From: Fibrisoma limi BUZ 3
GTDB taxonomy: Bacteria; Bacteroidota; Bacteroidia; Cytophagales; Spirosomataceae
Length of the DNA stretch: 64,000 nucleotides
Direction: 5' to 3'
Assembly (NCBI RefSeq): GCF_000296815.2
Contig: NZ_CAIT01000009.1
Coordinates: forward strand, 744,001-808,000
Position 1 is the first letter of the stretch, and every line of letters starts with the position of its first letter. Position numbers and translations under genes: made by a program. Positions 1 through 9,386 of the stretch are shown piece after piece. Under the pieces are notes generated by a model. That model was not told where the DNA came from. It saw only the letters and a program-made list of their open reading frames with translations, and searched no databases.

Positions 1-4
1 TGAC

Positions 5-1081
5 ATGGCACAAGCTACGGCAAATGCTAATGACAACAAATTAAAAGCCCTTCAAACCACGATTGAGAAACTGGACAAAGCCTTCGGGAAAGGCACCGTT
101 ATGCGGCTGAGCGAAAGCAAAGTTGTGGACGTTCCGGTAATCTCAACCGGCTCGCTGGGCCTTGACCTGGCATTGGGTATCGGCGGTGTGCCGCGTGGAC
201 GGGTCGTTGAAATCTACGGACCGGAATCGTCGGGTAAAACAACGCTGACGATGCACTGCATCGCCGAAGCACAGAAAGCGGGCGGTATGGCGGCCTTCAT
301 CGACGCCGAGCACGCTTTCGACCGTGTGTATGCCGAAAAGCTGGGTATTGACACCAACAACCTTTTGATTGCTCAGCCGGACAACGGCGAACAGGCACTC
401 GAAATCGCCGAGCATCTTATCAGCTCCGGTGCTATTGATATCATCGTTATTGACTCCGTTGCTGCCCTTGTCCCCAAAGCTGAGATTGAAGGCGAAATGG
501 GCGAAAGCAAGATGGGTCTACAGGCTCGTCTGATGTCGCAGGCACTGCGGAAACTGACGGGCGTGATCAACAAAACCCAGTGCTGCTGCATTTTCATCAA
601 CCAGTTGCGCGAGAAGATCGGTGTGATGTTCGGTAACCCCGAAACCACAACCGGTGGTAACGCCCTGAAGTTCTACGCATCCGTTCGTCTGGACATCCGC
701 CGGATTGGTCAGATCAAGGAAGGTGCCGACAACGTAGTGGGTAACCGCGTGAAGGTAAAAGTCGTGAAGAACAAGCTGGCGGCTCCATTCAAAGTTGTCG
801 AATTTGACATCATGTACGGTCAGGGTATTTCCAAAGTCGGCGAAGTGCTCGACCTGGCTGTTGAGATGGAGATCGTGAAGAAGTCAGGCTCGTGGTTCTC
901 TTACGACGGCAACCGTCTGGCACAGGGCCGCGACGCGGTGAAAGACCTGCTGCTCGATAACCCTGAGCTAATGGCCGACATCGAAAACAAAATTCGTGCG
1001 AAGATCAACGAAGACGAAAACGCGCTGCTTGATCCAATCGGCGGCACAGAAGACGACGACGAAGGAGCCATCGAGGATTAA
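5..1081 (+). CDS. recA: Recombinase RecA
   Basis: RecA, 358 aa, is the ATP-dependent strand-exchange protein of homologous recombination and the co-protease that triggers LexA-type SOS cleavage. The Walker A motif GPESSGKT is at residues 72-79. The Walker B strand ends at Asp150 ([10 protein letters not shown]), and the L2-side segment [11 protein letters not shown] is present. The C-terminus is the usual short acidic tail ([10 protein letters not shown]). Length is normal for the family. The ATG four bases into the window gives the expected N-terminus, so the gene is probably complete, but its promoter lies outside. It converges on gltA, with a strong hairpin between them. Confidence 0.98.
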   Translation: MAQATANANDNKLKALQTTIEKLDKAFGKGTVMRLSESKVVDVPVISTGSLGLDLALGIGGVPRGRVVEIYGPESSGKTTLTMHCIAEAQKAGGMAAFIDAEHAFDRVYAEKLGIDTNNLLIAQPDNGEQALEIAEHLISSGAIDIIVIDSVAALVPKAEIEGEMGESKMGLQARLMSQALRKLTGVINKTQCCCIFINQLREKIGVMFGNPETTTGGNALKFYASVRLDIRRIGQIKEGADNVVGNRVKVKVVKNKLAAPFKVVEFDIMYGQGISKVGEVLDLAVEMEIVKKSGSWFSYDGNRLAQGRDAVKDLLLDNPELMADIENKIRAKINEDENALLDPIGGTEDDDEGAIED

Positions 1082-1114
1082 TATCCTGATAACCTTTCGA
1101 CGATTGTGCTTAAA

Positions 1115-1150
1115 GCAAACAGCCCCGGCCATCTGGCCGGGGCTGTTTGC
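1115..1150. terminator. Hairpin between recA and gltA
   Basis: A perfect 16-bp inverted repeat (GCAAACAGCCCCGGCC and its complement) with a 4-base loop lies between the convergent recA and gltA genes. It is very GC-rich and placed to stop transcription from both sides. A long U tract is missing on either strand. Confidence 0.8.
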
Positions 1151-1200
1151 CTTCGTATCAGGACACTACGTTGATCTTTGTAAGAACGACGTAGCAAGCT

Positions 1201-2487
1201 TTATCGATTCTCCATCGGAACGAACTCGCGCATGGTAGAGCCCGTGTAAATCTGACGCGGCCTACCAATCGGCTCTTTCTGGGCGCGCATTTCCAGCCAC
1301 TGAGCAATCCAGCCCGGCAGACGACCGATGGCGAACATCACCGTAAACATATTGGTTGGGATACCGAGCGCCCGGTAAATGATACCCGAATAGAAGTCCA
1401 CGTTCGGGTATAGTTTCCGCTGAATGAAATAGTCATCGTTCAGAGCGGCTTCTTCCAGTCCTTTGGCAATCTCCAGCACCGGGTCATTCACACCCAGTTT
1501 GCTCAATACATCGTCGGCGGCTTTCTTAATAATTTTGGCCCGCGGATCGAAGTTTTTGTACACCCGGTGACCGAAACCAAACAGCCGGAAACCGGTTTGC
1601 TTGGCATTTTTAGCCATCTCAACGTATTTGGCCACATCCCCCCCATCGTTGCGAATGTCCTCGAGCATCTCAATCACTTCCTGGTTTGCCCCACCATGCA
1701 GCGGTCCCCATAGTGCATTGATGCCCGCCGACACCGACGAGTAGATGTTGGCCCGCGATGAGCCAACGAGCCGTACTGTCGACGTAGAGCAGTTCTGTTC
1801 GTGATCAGCGTGAAGAATCAGCAGTACGTTCAACGCATCAGCCACAACCGGATCAACTGTATATTCTTCGACCGGCAGCGCGAACATCATGTGCAGGAAG
1901 TTAGGAATATAGTCGAGCGTATTTTTGGGATAGTTGACCGGATGCCCCTGCGACTTCTTGTACGACCAGGTAGCCATCGTCGGCAGTTTGGCCAGTAGCC
2001 GAATGATATGCAGGTCGGTTTTATCCTCAGCTTTGTCGTCGTACGAATCGGGGTAGAACGTACTCATCGCACTCACCAGCGACGACAAAACACCCATTGG
2101 GTGAGCATTAACCGGAAAGCCTTCAAAGATTTTACGCATGTCTTCGTTCACCAGCGTATGGCGACGAATTGCGTTTTCAAACGTGGTGTACTGTTCGTTG
2201 GTGGGCAGTTCACCGTAGATAAGCAGGTACGCTACCTCCAGGAACGACGCCTTGGCAGCCAGCTCTTCAATGGAATAGCCCCGATACCGAAGGATTCCCT
2301 GTTCGCCGTCGAGGAAGGTGATGGCGCTCTGCGTGGCACCGGTGTTTTTATAACCTTTATCGAGGGTAACGTAGCCCGTGTGGTCACGGAGGTTCGAGAT
2401 GTCGATGGCTTTTTCGTGTTCACTTCCCTCTACCGTGGGGAATTGAAACGATTTACCATCAACGGTTAGCTCAGCAGTGTTTGCCAT
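1201..2487 (-). CDS. gltA: Citrate synthase
   Basis: Type II (hexameric-type) citrate synthase, 428 aa. It condenses oxaloacetate and acetyl-CoA at the entry to the TCA cycle. The catalytic residues fit the family: His264 in GPLHGGAN, His307 in GFGHRVYKNFDPRAK, and Asp365 in YPNVDFYSG. The segment LHADHEQNCSTSTVRL (225-240) is the usual oxaloacetate-side signature. The N-terminal beta-rich extension is typical of the Gram-negative long form. The ATG start is clear and the gene stands alone, facing recA. The 210 bases upstream hold no other gene and no clear promoter was found. Confidence 0.97.
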   Translation of the reverse strand: MANTAELTVDGKSFQFPTVEGSEHEKAIDISNLRDHTGYVTLDKGYKNTGATQSAITFLDGEQGILRYRGYSIEELAAKASFLEVAYLLIYGELPTNEQYTTFENAIRRHTLVNEDMRKIFEGFPVNAHPMGVLSSLVSAMSTFYPDSYDDKAEDKTDLHIIRLLAKLPTMATWSYKKSQGHPVNYPKNTLDYIPNFLHMMFALPVEEYTVDPVVADALNVLLILHADHEQNCSTSTVRLVGSSRANIYSSVSAGINALWGPLHGGANQEVIEMLEDIRNDGGDVAKYVEMAKNAKQTGFRLFGFGHRVYKNFDPRAKIIKKAADDVLSKLGVNDPVLEIAKGLEEAALNDDYFIQRKLYPNVDFYSGIIYRALGIPTNMFTVMFAIGRLPGWIAQWLEMRAQKEPIGRPRQIYTGSTMREFVPMENR

Positions 2488-2698
2488 ACAGAAAATCAGG
2501 GTAGAGTATTCAGAAATAACGGATTATCCGTTGGTTAGAAACCATAAAGCGAATCCAGTGTACCGGTCAACCGGCCCGGCGAATCCATGCCGGGCGAAAT
2601 TAAACCAAAAACATAAACGACGGATAAAACCATCGCAAAAAAGCCATATCTGGCAGGCATTTATTTTGTAACCCAACAGCTACGCAATAAGTTTACCC

Positions 2699-3979
2699 TT
2701 AACGCTGGTATAGCGTTCCGCCCTTCATAACCAGTCTGATACGTCGGATATCCGCAATAGTCGTTACCGGATTTCCCGTAACAGCCACCAGATCGGCCAG
2801 CAGGCCCGGCCGGACACGTCCGCGGTCAGCCAGGTGAAATACATCGGCATTGATCGACGTAGCTGATCGTAATACATCCAGCGGTTTCATCCCATACTGA
2901 ACCATCATCTCCAGCTCGCGGGCGTTATCGCCGTGGCTAAACACACCTACGTCGCCCCCAGCGCAGATCGTTACCCCCGCATCCAGCGCCTGCCGGAACG
3001 TAATCCGCTTTTGCCGAATGCGCTCGGGTTCGGGCTCCTGGCCTTTCTTCCAGCCCCGGTACTGGCTTACGGCATCACCTGCGGCCAGTGTAGGACACAG
3101 AGCGGTACTGTGTTGCTTCATCAAGTTGAAAATCTCCGGCGTCCCGACATCACCGTGTTCAACCGTTTCACAACCAGCCAGAATGGCACGGCGCATTCCT
3201 TCGGCGCTTGCCGCGTGGGCCACGACGCCCCTCCCGCTGCTTTTGGCTACTTCCACAATCAGTTTCAACTCATCGAGTGTGAACGTCGGGCGAGCTTCTG
3301 CCATGAGACCCCACCGGTAATCGGCATACACCTTGATGACATCAGCCCCCTTGCCGATTTGCCGTCGAACAGCCTGGATAAGCGCATCATGTCCATCAGC
3401 CTCTTCGGCCCCTTGTGGTACGTTGATGTCGGGACTAAAACCTTTAGGGGCATAGCTACCGGTGGCGATAAGTGCTCGCGTAGCCACGACCATCCGCGGA
3501 CCGGCAATAATGCCCTGATTGATGGCCTGTTTTAAGCCTACATCATCGTAATCGGCCCCTTCAGTACCCAGATCACGTACCGTCGTGAAACCGGCCAGCA
3601 AGGTTTTCTGCGCGTGTACGGTTGCGCGGGCTACCCGCAATGACCGGGCTTCTTTCAACACCTGATCATCCCAGGGTGTTTCGTTGTAGGGGTGCAGCAG
3701 TAAATGAGAATGGCCTTCGATCAAACCGGGCATCAACGTAGTGCCTTTCAGATCGATAAGTTCGGCACCAGTTGCACTGACAGAACCCGCCGGCCCGGCA
3801 GCCTCGATCTTATCACCTTTTACACGAACCACCCAATTTTCGTGAACGGTTTCGCCATCGAACACCCGATCAGGCCGCAGCAGATACGTCTGGGCCAAGC
3901 TCCCGTTTGGTCCTAGCAACTGAATAAACAGGCCAAGCAGGAGCCTGGCCCAGACAGTTAACTTCTTACTCAAAGTCAT
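2699..3979 (-). CDS. Secreted amidohydrolase with REP-derived signal peptide
   Basis: Amidohydrolase of the imidazolonepropionase/Xaa-Pro dipeptidase-like group, 426 aa, probably a periplasmic or exported hydrolase of amide or peptide substrates. Seen: the metal motif GHSH (His90, His92), a possible carbamylated-Lys region (ADVIKVYADYRWG), further metal-site His in VVAHAAS and VEHGD, and a late Asp in CAGGDVGVFSHG. The N-terminus is a signal peptide ending near SLAQ. Residues 9-31 are encoded by two degenerate REP hairpins matching those upstream of the neighbouring RAYT gene, so the leader was apparently rebuilt from REP DNA. Its ATG overlaps the end of the RAYT gene by 14 bases. The substrate is unknown. 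Confidence 0.88.
   Translation of the reverse strand: MTLSKKLTVWARLLLGLFIQLLGPNGSLAQTYLLRPDRVFDGETVHENWVVRVKGDKIEAAGPAGSVSATGAELIDLKGTTLMPGLIEGHSHLLLHPYNETPWDDQVLKEARSLRVARATVHAQKTLLAGFTTVRDLGTEGADYDDVGLKQAINQGIIAGPRMVVATRALIATGSYAPKGFSPDINVPQGAEEADGHDALIQAVRRQIGKGADVIKVYADYRWGLMAEARPTFTLDELKLIVEVAKSSGRGVVAHAASAEGMRRAILAGCETVEHGDVGTPEIFNLMKQHSTALCPTLAAGDAVSQYRGWKKGQEPEPERIRQKRITFRQALDAGVTICAGGDVGVFSHGDNARELEMMVQYGMKPLDVLRSATSINADVFHLADRGRVRPGLLADLVAVTGNPVTTIADIRRIRLVMKGGTLYQR
3888..3955. repeat. Degenerate REP pair inside the amidohydrolase 5' end
   Basis: Two 27-base arms (3888-3914 and 3929-3955) lie in inverted orientation 14 bases apart. Each matches the intact REP at 4615-4687 with a few substitutions. 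They sit immediately downstream of the RAYT gene and inside the reading frame of the amidohydrolase, where they encode its signal peptide. Confidence 0.8.
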
Positions 3980-4610
3980 TATAGATCGCTTTAATGTAAG
4001 TCCACTTCCAATCCTGCCAGTGCTTACACAAGCCAGCTTTTACAGGGTTGTTCAACACGTATTGCACGATACGATACAGCTCTTCTTGATTACGCACCAG
4101 TCGATCATAGTTTCGGTCTGACCAAAAAGCCCCCTCCCGACTAAGCAAGCGATTACATTTTTTGGCAGAAAAACTTTTCACGCTTTGAACAACCTGCTGT
4201 AACGACCGTACTTGATTGCCGGATTTTTCATCGAACAACGTGAACACAACATGAATATGGTTCGACATGATGGTGTAGGCGATTAATTCATAGACTTTTC
4301 CGTCCCAATACTGGAAGGCATCGGCTACAACCTTTGCTGCTACATCATCCGCCAGCCATCGTGGTCCAAAATCAGCTTTATCCAGTAGCGCTTCATATTC
4401 AGCAAAAAAGTCCCTTTCTAATCGATCCAGGTCAGCGGAGAGTTTCGGTGAATTGGCCAGCACCTGACGTTTCTTCAGCGCATAGTCTTCCGCCAACCGC
4501 TTCTTTTCAATCTGAGGCACGGAGCCTGCCAATCGGGTTGTCAGAAAAAAGGTGCCGCCAAGTGGTTGTAAATGAGGAAGTCCTTTGTAAATGTATAAGT
4601 CACGGTGCAT
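3966..4610 (-). CDS. REP-associated tyrosine transposase (RAYT, Y1_Tnp family)
   Basis: Single-domain Y1/HUH transposase of the IS200-like RAYT group, 214 aa from the ATG at 4610. These enzymes cut and join single-stranded DNA at REP hairpins and are usually domesticated. Seen: N-terminal PHLQPLGGTFFLTTRL, the HUH motif NHIHVVF, and the likely nucleophile Tyr in RIVQYVLNNPVKAGL. The frame is open 17 codons further up to about 4661, but that part is REP sequence, so the internal ATG (MHRDLYIYKG) is preferred. REP pairs lie on both sides (3888-3955 and 4615-4687). The stop overlaps the amidohydrolase start. Confidence 0.9.
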   Translation of the reverse strand: MHRDLYIYKGLPHLQPLGGTFFLTTRLAGSVPQIEKKRLAEDYALKKRQVLANSPKLSADLDRLERDFFAEYEALLDKADFGPRWLADDVAAKVVADAFQYWDGKVYELIAYTIMSNHIHVVFTLFDEKSGNQVRSLQQVVQSVKSFSAKKCNRLLSREGAFWSDRNYDRLVRNQEELYRIVQYVLNNPVKAGLCKHWQDWKWTYIKAIYNDFE

Positions 4611-4614
4611 ATAT

Positions 4615-4687
4615 GTCCTGGCCAAGCTCCCGCTTGGCCTTATTGTAACAGATTTTAACAAAGGCCAAGCGGGAGCTTGGCCAGGAC
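4615..4687. repeat. Intact REP (BIME-like) pair upstream of RAYT
   Basis: Two 27-base arms, 4615-4641 and 4661-4687, are exact inverted copies separated by 19 bases. Each arm is itself a hairpin, GGCCAAGC-GGGA-GCTTGGCC. The pair ends directly against the stop codon of the membrane-protein gene. This is the expected substrate architecture for the adjacent RAYT. Confidence 0.9.
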
Positions 4688-5092
4688 TTAACGGCGCTTG
4701 GTACTGACCGAATCAAACAAACCCTTACCGAACACCAATACCACCAATCCGGGCAGCAGGATGGCGCCCGCCCGGAAGCCTGAGCCCGTCAGTTTATAAA
4801 CGCCGGAATTGTATTGCGTGAAGCTTTGAAAGAGGTAAAACGCCGAAGCGGCCAACAATACGGCCATCAATACTATATTCAGCGGCCGGCTTACCCGACT
4901 GACGATCCAGCTCAGCAACAAAGCCGCACCCACGACAATGGCGACCGTACTGATCGCACGGGGAAATGTTTCGAGGTAGGTGTAATCAAAGAAAAACACC
5001 CCAGCCTGACCAATCAGATTGGGGTGTGATAGCAGCCAGCCGTCAAGAACGACCAGTACCAGCAGAAGAATGTAGAAAAAGGGGTTACGCAT
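4688..5092 (-). CDS. Small integral membrane protein, unknown function
   Basis: A 134-aa protein from the ATG at 5092 (MRNPFFYILL); a TTG four codons earlier is also in frame. Four hydrophobic segments are visible: the N-terminal FFYILLLVLVVLDGWLL, then AISTVAIVVGAALLLSWIV, LNIVLMAVLLAASAFYLF and AGAILLPGLVVLVFG. Short charged ends (VSTKRR) close it. No catalytic or binding motif is recognised. It is the next gene after uvrA on the same strand, so it may be co-transcribed with it. A REP pair touches its stop codon. Confidence 0.75.
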   Translation of the reverse strand: MRNPFFYILLLVLVVLDGWLLSHPNLIGQAGVFFFDYTYLETFPRAISTVAIVVGAALLLSWIVSRVSRPLNIVLMAVLLAASAFYLFQSFTQYNSGVYKLTGSGFRAGAILLPGLVVLVFGKGLFDSVSTKRR

Positions 5093-5121
5093 AAACCTTA
5101 GCAAACGTAATTACTGAATGG

Positions 5122-8031
5122 CTAAGGTAGCGAATTTTGCGGCTGAGCCGCGTCTAATTCCATTTTTAGAAACTTTCCGGTGTAACTGCCCTTTACCTCG
5201 GCCACCTTTTCCGGTGTTCCTTCGGCGATGATTTTACCGCCTTTGTTACCGCCTTCCGGACCAAGGTCGATCAGGTGATCGGACACTTTGATTACGTCCA
5301 GATTGTGCTCAATGATCAGGACCGTATTACCCTTGTCGGCCAGTTTATTCAGGACATCAAGCAGGTGCGAAATATCCTGGAAGTGCAGACCCGTGGTCGG
5401 TTCGTCCAGAATGTAAAGCGTCTTGCCGGTATCTTTCTTCGACAGTTCTTCGGCCAGTTTGACGCGCTGCGCTTCTCCGCCCGACAACGTAGTGGCGTGT
5501 TGACCCAGCGTAATGTAGCCCAGCCCAACGTCGTTCAGCGTCTGAACTTTCCGCAGGATTTTCGGCTGGCTGGCAAAGAACTCTAATGCCTGCTCAACGG
5601 TCATATCCAGTACGTCGGCGATGGATTTACCCTTAAACCGTACTTCGAGGGTTTCGCGGTTAAAGCGCTTGCCTTTGCAGGTTTCGCAAACGACATGCAC
5701 GTCGGGCAGAAACTCCATTTCGATCTTTTTCATACCAGCCCCTTCGCAATCTTCGCAACGGCCCCCTTTCACGTTGAACGAGAAACGCCCCGGTTTGTAG
5801 CCACGAATCTTGGCTTCTGGCAGTTCGGCGAACAGCGTCCGGATCTCCGAAAACATGCCCGTATACGTAGCGGGGTTTGAGCGGGGCGTCCGACCAATAG
5901 GCGACTGATCGACTTCGATCACCTTGTCCAGATGCTCCAGACCCTCCACCGACTTGAACGCCAGTGGCTCCCGCTTCGACTTGTAGAAATGCCGGTTCAG
6001 AATTGGGAACAGCGTTTCGTGAATCAGCGACGACTTGCCGCTGCCCGATACGCCCGTAATCGTCACCATCTTGCCCAGCGGCAGTTTGAGCGTTACGTTC
6101 TTGAGGTTATGCCCGGTTGCCCCCTTGATGATCAGAAACTTGCCGCTGCCTTTCCGCCGTTCGGCGGGAATTTCGATGGCCCGCCGACCGCTCAGGTAAT
6201 CGGCCGTGGTGCTGCCGTTCTGCAGAAACTCGTCGGGTGTACCGATACCGACAACCTGTCCACCGTGCCGACCAGCGCCGGGACCAATGTCCAGAATGTA
6301 GTCCGATTCGAGCATCATGTCCTTGTCGTGTTCCACCACCAGTACCGTATTGCCCAGATCGCGCAGGTTCTTCAGCGAGTCGATCAGTTTTACGTTATCG
6401 CGCTGGTGCAGACCGATGCTCGGCTCGTCCATAATATAGAGGACACCTACCAGTTGCGTACCAATCTGGGTAGCCAGCCGAATCCGCTGGGCTTCTCCGC
6501 CCGAGAGTGTACGTAGCGGTCGGTCGAGGGTGAGGTAATCCAGCCCAATATCGAGCAGGAAGCCGATCCGTTTCCGAATCTCTTTCAGCACTTCCTTAGC
6601 AATTACGTTCTGCCGCTCCGACAACCGGCTTTCCAATCCATTGAACCAGGCCGACAACTCCGAAATGTCCATCTGGGCGAGTTCGGAGATATTTTTGCCA
6701 TCAATGCGGAAATACAGCGACTCCTTTTTCAAGCGGGCACCGTTGCATTCCGGACAGGTCTTAACGACCATGAAGTCTTTAAGCCACTCCTGAATTTTGT
6801 CGGTACCGTTTTCCTGCTGGCGTTTCAGGAAGTTGACGATGCCCTCAAATTTGAAGCTGTAATAATCCTCTCCCGGGTATTTCTTCGACGGTACGGCCGC
6901 TTCTTCGTCGGTGCCGTACATCAGCGCATGAAGCAGTTCGGGAGGATACTTTTCGACCGGTGTCGTCAGACTGAGTTTGTATTTTTTCAGTATGACTTCA
7001 ATCTCCTTAAAGAACCAAAGCTCCCGATATTCACCCAGTGGAGCAATAGCTCCTCGACTCACACTCAGCTTTTTATCCGGAATAACTGATTCTTCCGTAA
7101 TTTCTTCAATGGACCCGAGACCGTTACAAACCGGGCAGGCACCGTAGGGTGAGTTGAACGAAAACGTGTTCGGCGAGGGCTCGTCGTAGCTGATACCCGA
7201 CTCCGGGTCCATCAGGTTCTGCGAAAAGTAGATCAGTTGTCCCTCCTGATCGAGTGCCTGCATGGCTCCCTTACCCTGCTTCAGGGCCGTTTGTACGGAC
7301 TGACTCAGGCGATAGCGATCTTCGGGTTTGGGCACAATCCGGTCGATCACGATCTCAATGTCGTGAATTTTATACCGGTCAAGCTGCATTTTCGGTACGA
7401 TTTCCTGCACTACGCCATCCACCCGAACTTTCGTGTAGCCAGTTTTGGCAATCTGCACGAATAATTCGCGGTAATGTCCCTTACGTCCCTTCACGACCGG
7501 AGCCAGCAGAGTCATTTTCTGTCCGGCGTATTGCTGCAGGATAGTATCGATGATCTGGTCCTGGGACTGCCGTTCCATCTTCCGGCCCGTTACGTACGAA
7601 AACGCTTCGCCGGCGCGGGCGTAGAGCAGCCGCAGAAAGTCGTAAATCTCGGTCGTGGTTCCGACGGTCGAGCGGGGGTTTTTGGAGGTCGTTTTCTGCT
7701 CGATGGAAATCACCGGGCTTAACCCGTTGATTTTGTCCACGTCGGGTCGCTCCATATCGCCGATAAACGAACGGGCGTAGGCCGAAAAGCTCTCCATGTA
7801 ACGCCGTTGACCTTCGGCGTAAATAGTATCAAACGCCAGCGACGACTTGCCGCTGCCACTGATACCGGTCACGACTACCAGCTTGTTGCGGGGAATCGTG
7901 ACGTCAATATTTTTCAGGTTATGTTCGCGGGCACCGAGCACTTCAATCTGCTCATAGCCGGTAAGTTCTACGTCCGTGAGTCCAGTATGAGACACGGTAG
8001 GCTGATGATCAACGGGCTTGTTTTCTGTCAC
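5122..8031 (-). CDS. uvrA: Excinuclease ABC subunit A
   Basis: UvrA, 969 aa, is the damage-recognition ATPase of nucleotide excision repair; it loads UvrB onto lesions. It has two ABC halves. Walker A motifs are GISGSGKSS (residues 56-64) and, in the second half, [13 protein letters not shown] signatures are [12 protein letters not shown] and [12 protein letters not shown]. Zinc sites are visible as CPVCNGLG with CPECNGARL, and CEDCEGAG with CETCKGKR. The protein ends in a short Gln/Pro tail. Length is normal. It is a single gene on the minus strand with about 110 bases upstream containing no clear promoter. Confidence 0.98.
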   Translation of the reverse strand: MTENKPVDHQPTVSHTGLTDVELTGYEQIEVLGAREHNLKNIDVTIPRNKLVVVTGISGSGKSSLAFDTIYAEGQRRYMESFSAYARSFIGDMERPDVDKINGLSPVISIEQKTTSKNPRSTVGTTTEIYDFLRLLYARAGEAFSYVTGRKMERQSQDQIIDTILQQYAGQKMTLLAPVVKGRKGHYRELFVQIAKTGYTKVRVDGVVQEIVPKMQLDRYKIHDIEIVIDRIVPKPEDRYRLSQSVQTALKQGKGAMQALDQEGQLIYFSQNLMDPESGISYDEPSPNTFSFNSPYGACPVCNGLGSIEEITEESVIPDKKLSVSRGAIAPLGEYRELWFFKEIEVILKKYKLSLTTPVEKYPPELLHALMYGTDEEAAVPSKKYPGEDYYSFKFEGIVNFLKRQQENGTDKIQEWLKDFMVVKTCPECNGARLKKESLYFRIDGKNISELAQMDISELSAWFNGLESRLSERQNVIAKEVLKEIRKRIGFLLDIGLDYLTLDRPLRTLSGGEAQRIRLATQIGTQLVGVLYIMDEPSIGLHQRDNVKLIDSLKNLRDLGNTVLVVEHDKDMMLESDYILDIGPGAGRHGGQVVGIGTPDEFLQNGSTTADYLSGRRAIEIPAERRKGSGKFLIIKGATGHNLKNVTLKLPLGKMVTITGVSGSGKSSLIHETLFPILNRHFYKSKREPLAFKSVEGLEHLDKVIEVDQSPIGRTPRSNPATYTGMFSEIRTLFAELPEAKIRGYKPGRFSFNVKGGRCEDCEGAGMKKIEMEFLPDVHVVCETCKGKRFNRETLEVRFKGKSIADVLDMTVEQALEFFASQPKILRKVQTLNDVGLGYITLGQHATTLSGGEAQRVKLAEELSKKDTGKTLYILDEPTTGLHFQDISHLLDVLNKLADKGNTVLIIEHNLDVIKVSDHLIDLGPEGGNKGGKIIAEGTPEKVAEVKGSYTGKFLKMELDAAQPQNSLP

Positions 8032-8141
8032 GTTGCAATATACCGCCGAAGCGGTTGGGTTATTCTTTAGGCTAACAGCAAAACAGCCGGGGTAGTTTCC
8101 TGAAAACAGGGCAACTTATGAAGGCTCAGCCAATTCGCTGA

Positions 8142-9353
8142 TTAATTCGTGGGCCGTTCGGGTACGGGTGCCGATGCGTGGAATTCCGTGTAAATTCGCT
8201 GCATATACGCATCCAGCAACTGCAACACCCGCGCTTGATCCGACGACTGCACAATAAGTCCTACGTGGTATTCTTTGTTGATACGCCACCAGATTTCCGG
8301 ATCGTCGAACAGGCTCAGGTCAGGCCACTGCTGCCGGGCCAGCGACACGATCAGACCGGCGTAATTATGCTGTTCTTCCGGCAACTCATACGGCTGATTC
8401 AGGGCAAGGGCCGTTTCGAGTCGCGCCCATTCTCGCCAGAGGCTAATCCCCGAAGCCGCTTCAACCATTTCGGCAATGTGTGCGCCACCGACCCGCGATG
8501 CCGTTTCCAGAAAGTACAGTTCGCCATCGTGATCACAGCGAATGTATTCGGAATGTGACGCGCTGTGGCGCATACCAAACGCGGCCAGTACCTGATCGTT
8601 TATTTCGCGCAGCGCCGTAGTCTCAGCACTATCGAAGGGCAACACCATCGTCCGGAAAATCCCGCCCCCGTGCGCCACCTCCATGGGCGTTGCCAGATAC
8701 TGACTGGCTCGCGTGAACACCGATTTGCTATCGACCGACAGCGCATCAACGTGATAAACCCGGCCCGGCTTGAATTCTTCAATAAGATAATTATGCCGCA
8801 GATCTCCCAGCGAGTGAATCACCTGCCAGGCCTCCTCCAATGAGTAGACTTTGCGAATACCCGTGGCCGAAGCCTCCGTGCGGGGCTTGATGACCCAAGG
8901 TGAATCGGTCGTGCGGAGGTATTCCGTAATGCTTTCATCGTGAAACAGGGGGCTGAACCGCGGGATTCGAATACCCGCTTTCTGCGCCCGGAGCCGCATG
9001 GCGAGCTTGTCCCGGAAATACCGCGAGGTAGTCTGACCCATACCTGGCACCCGGAACACCTCGCGAATCAGCGCTCCTTTTTCCACGTCAAAATCATCGA
9101 GCGCAATGACCCGGTCAATTTTCCGCGACCGCATTACGTGTGCCAGACCCAGAATCATCCGGTCCAGGTTCTCACTCGAATTGCTTTGCGCGGGCAGGTA
9201 AAAGGTTTCATCAATGGACTCGAACGGCCACGGGCTGTCGCGTAGTTTTTCATACGTCAGCAGGTATACCGTATTGCCAAGTTCTTTGCAGGTTTTCAGA
9301 AACGCTTCGCCTTTAAAGTACGTCGCAACGCACAGGAATGAGAGTTGACTCAT
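8142..9353 (-). CDS. ATP-grasp domain protein
   Basis: A 403-aa protein with an ATP-grasp fold of the carbamoyl-phosphate-synthase/biotin-carboxylase type. Such enzymes join a carboxylate to an amine or thiol through an acyl phosphate. Seen: a Rossmann-like N-terminus (SFLCVATYFKGEAFLKTC), an ATP-binding Lys in SPWVIKPRTEASATGIRKV, the strand YLIEEFKPGRVYHVD, and a metal-site segment LYFLETASRVGGAHIAEM with the expected Glu and Arg. The substrate cannot be read from sequence. It lies 33 bases after pepA on the same strand, so the two may be co-transcribed. No peptide precursor gene is adjacent, so a RiPP role is not supported. Confidence 0.85.
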   Translation of the reverse strand: MSQLSFLCVATYFKGEAFLKTCKELGNTVYLLTYEKLRDSPWPFESIDETFYLPAQSNSSENLDRMILGLAHVMRSRKIDRVIALDDFDVEKGALIREVFRVPGMGQTTSRYFRDKLAMRLRAQKAGIRIPRFSPLFHDESITEYLRTTDSPWVIKPRTEASATGIRKVYSLEEAWQVIHSLGDLRHNYLIEEFKPGRVYHVDALSVDSKSVFTRASQYLATPMEVAHGGGIFRTMVLPFDSAETTALREINDQVLAAFGMRHSASHSEYIRCDHDGELYFLETASRVGGAHIAEMVEAASGISLWREWARLETALALNQPYELPEEQHNYAGLIVSLARQQWPDLSLFDDPEIWWRINKEYHVGLIVQSSDQARVLQLLDAYMQRIYTEFHASAPVPERPTN

Positions 9354-9386
9354 AGACAGATGAGGTTATGGTTGGGAATATACAAA

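Noticed and set aside
8142-9353. ATP-grasp gene as a RiPP (microviridin-type) enzyme
   Set aside because: No precursor peptide or transporter is adjacent and it lies far from the 25.6-29.3 kb locus; it looks like an ordinary ATP-grasp ligase.
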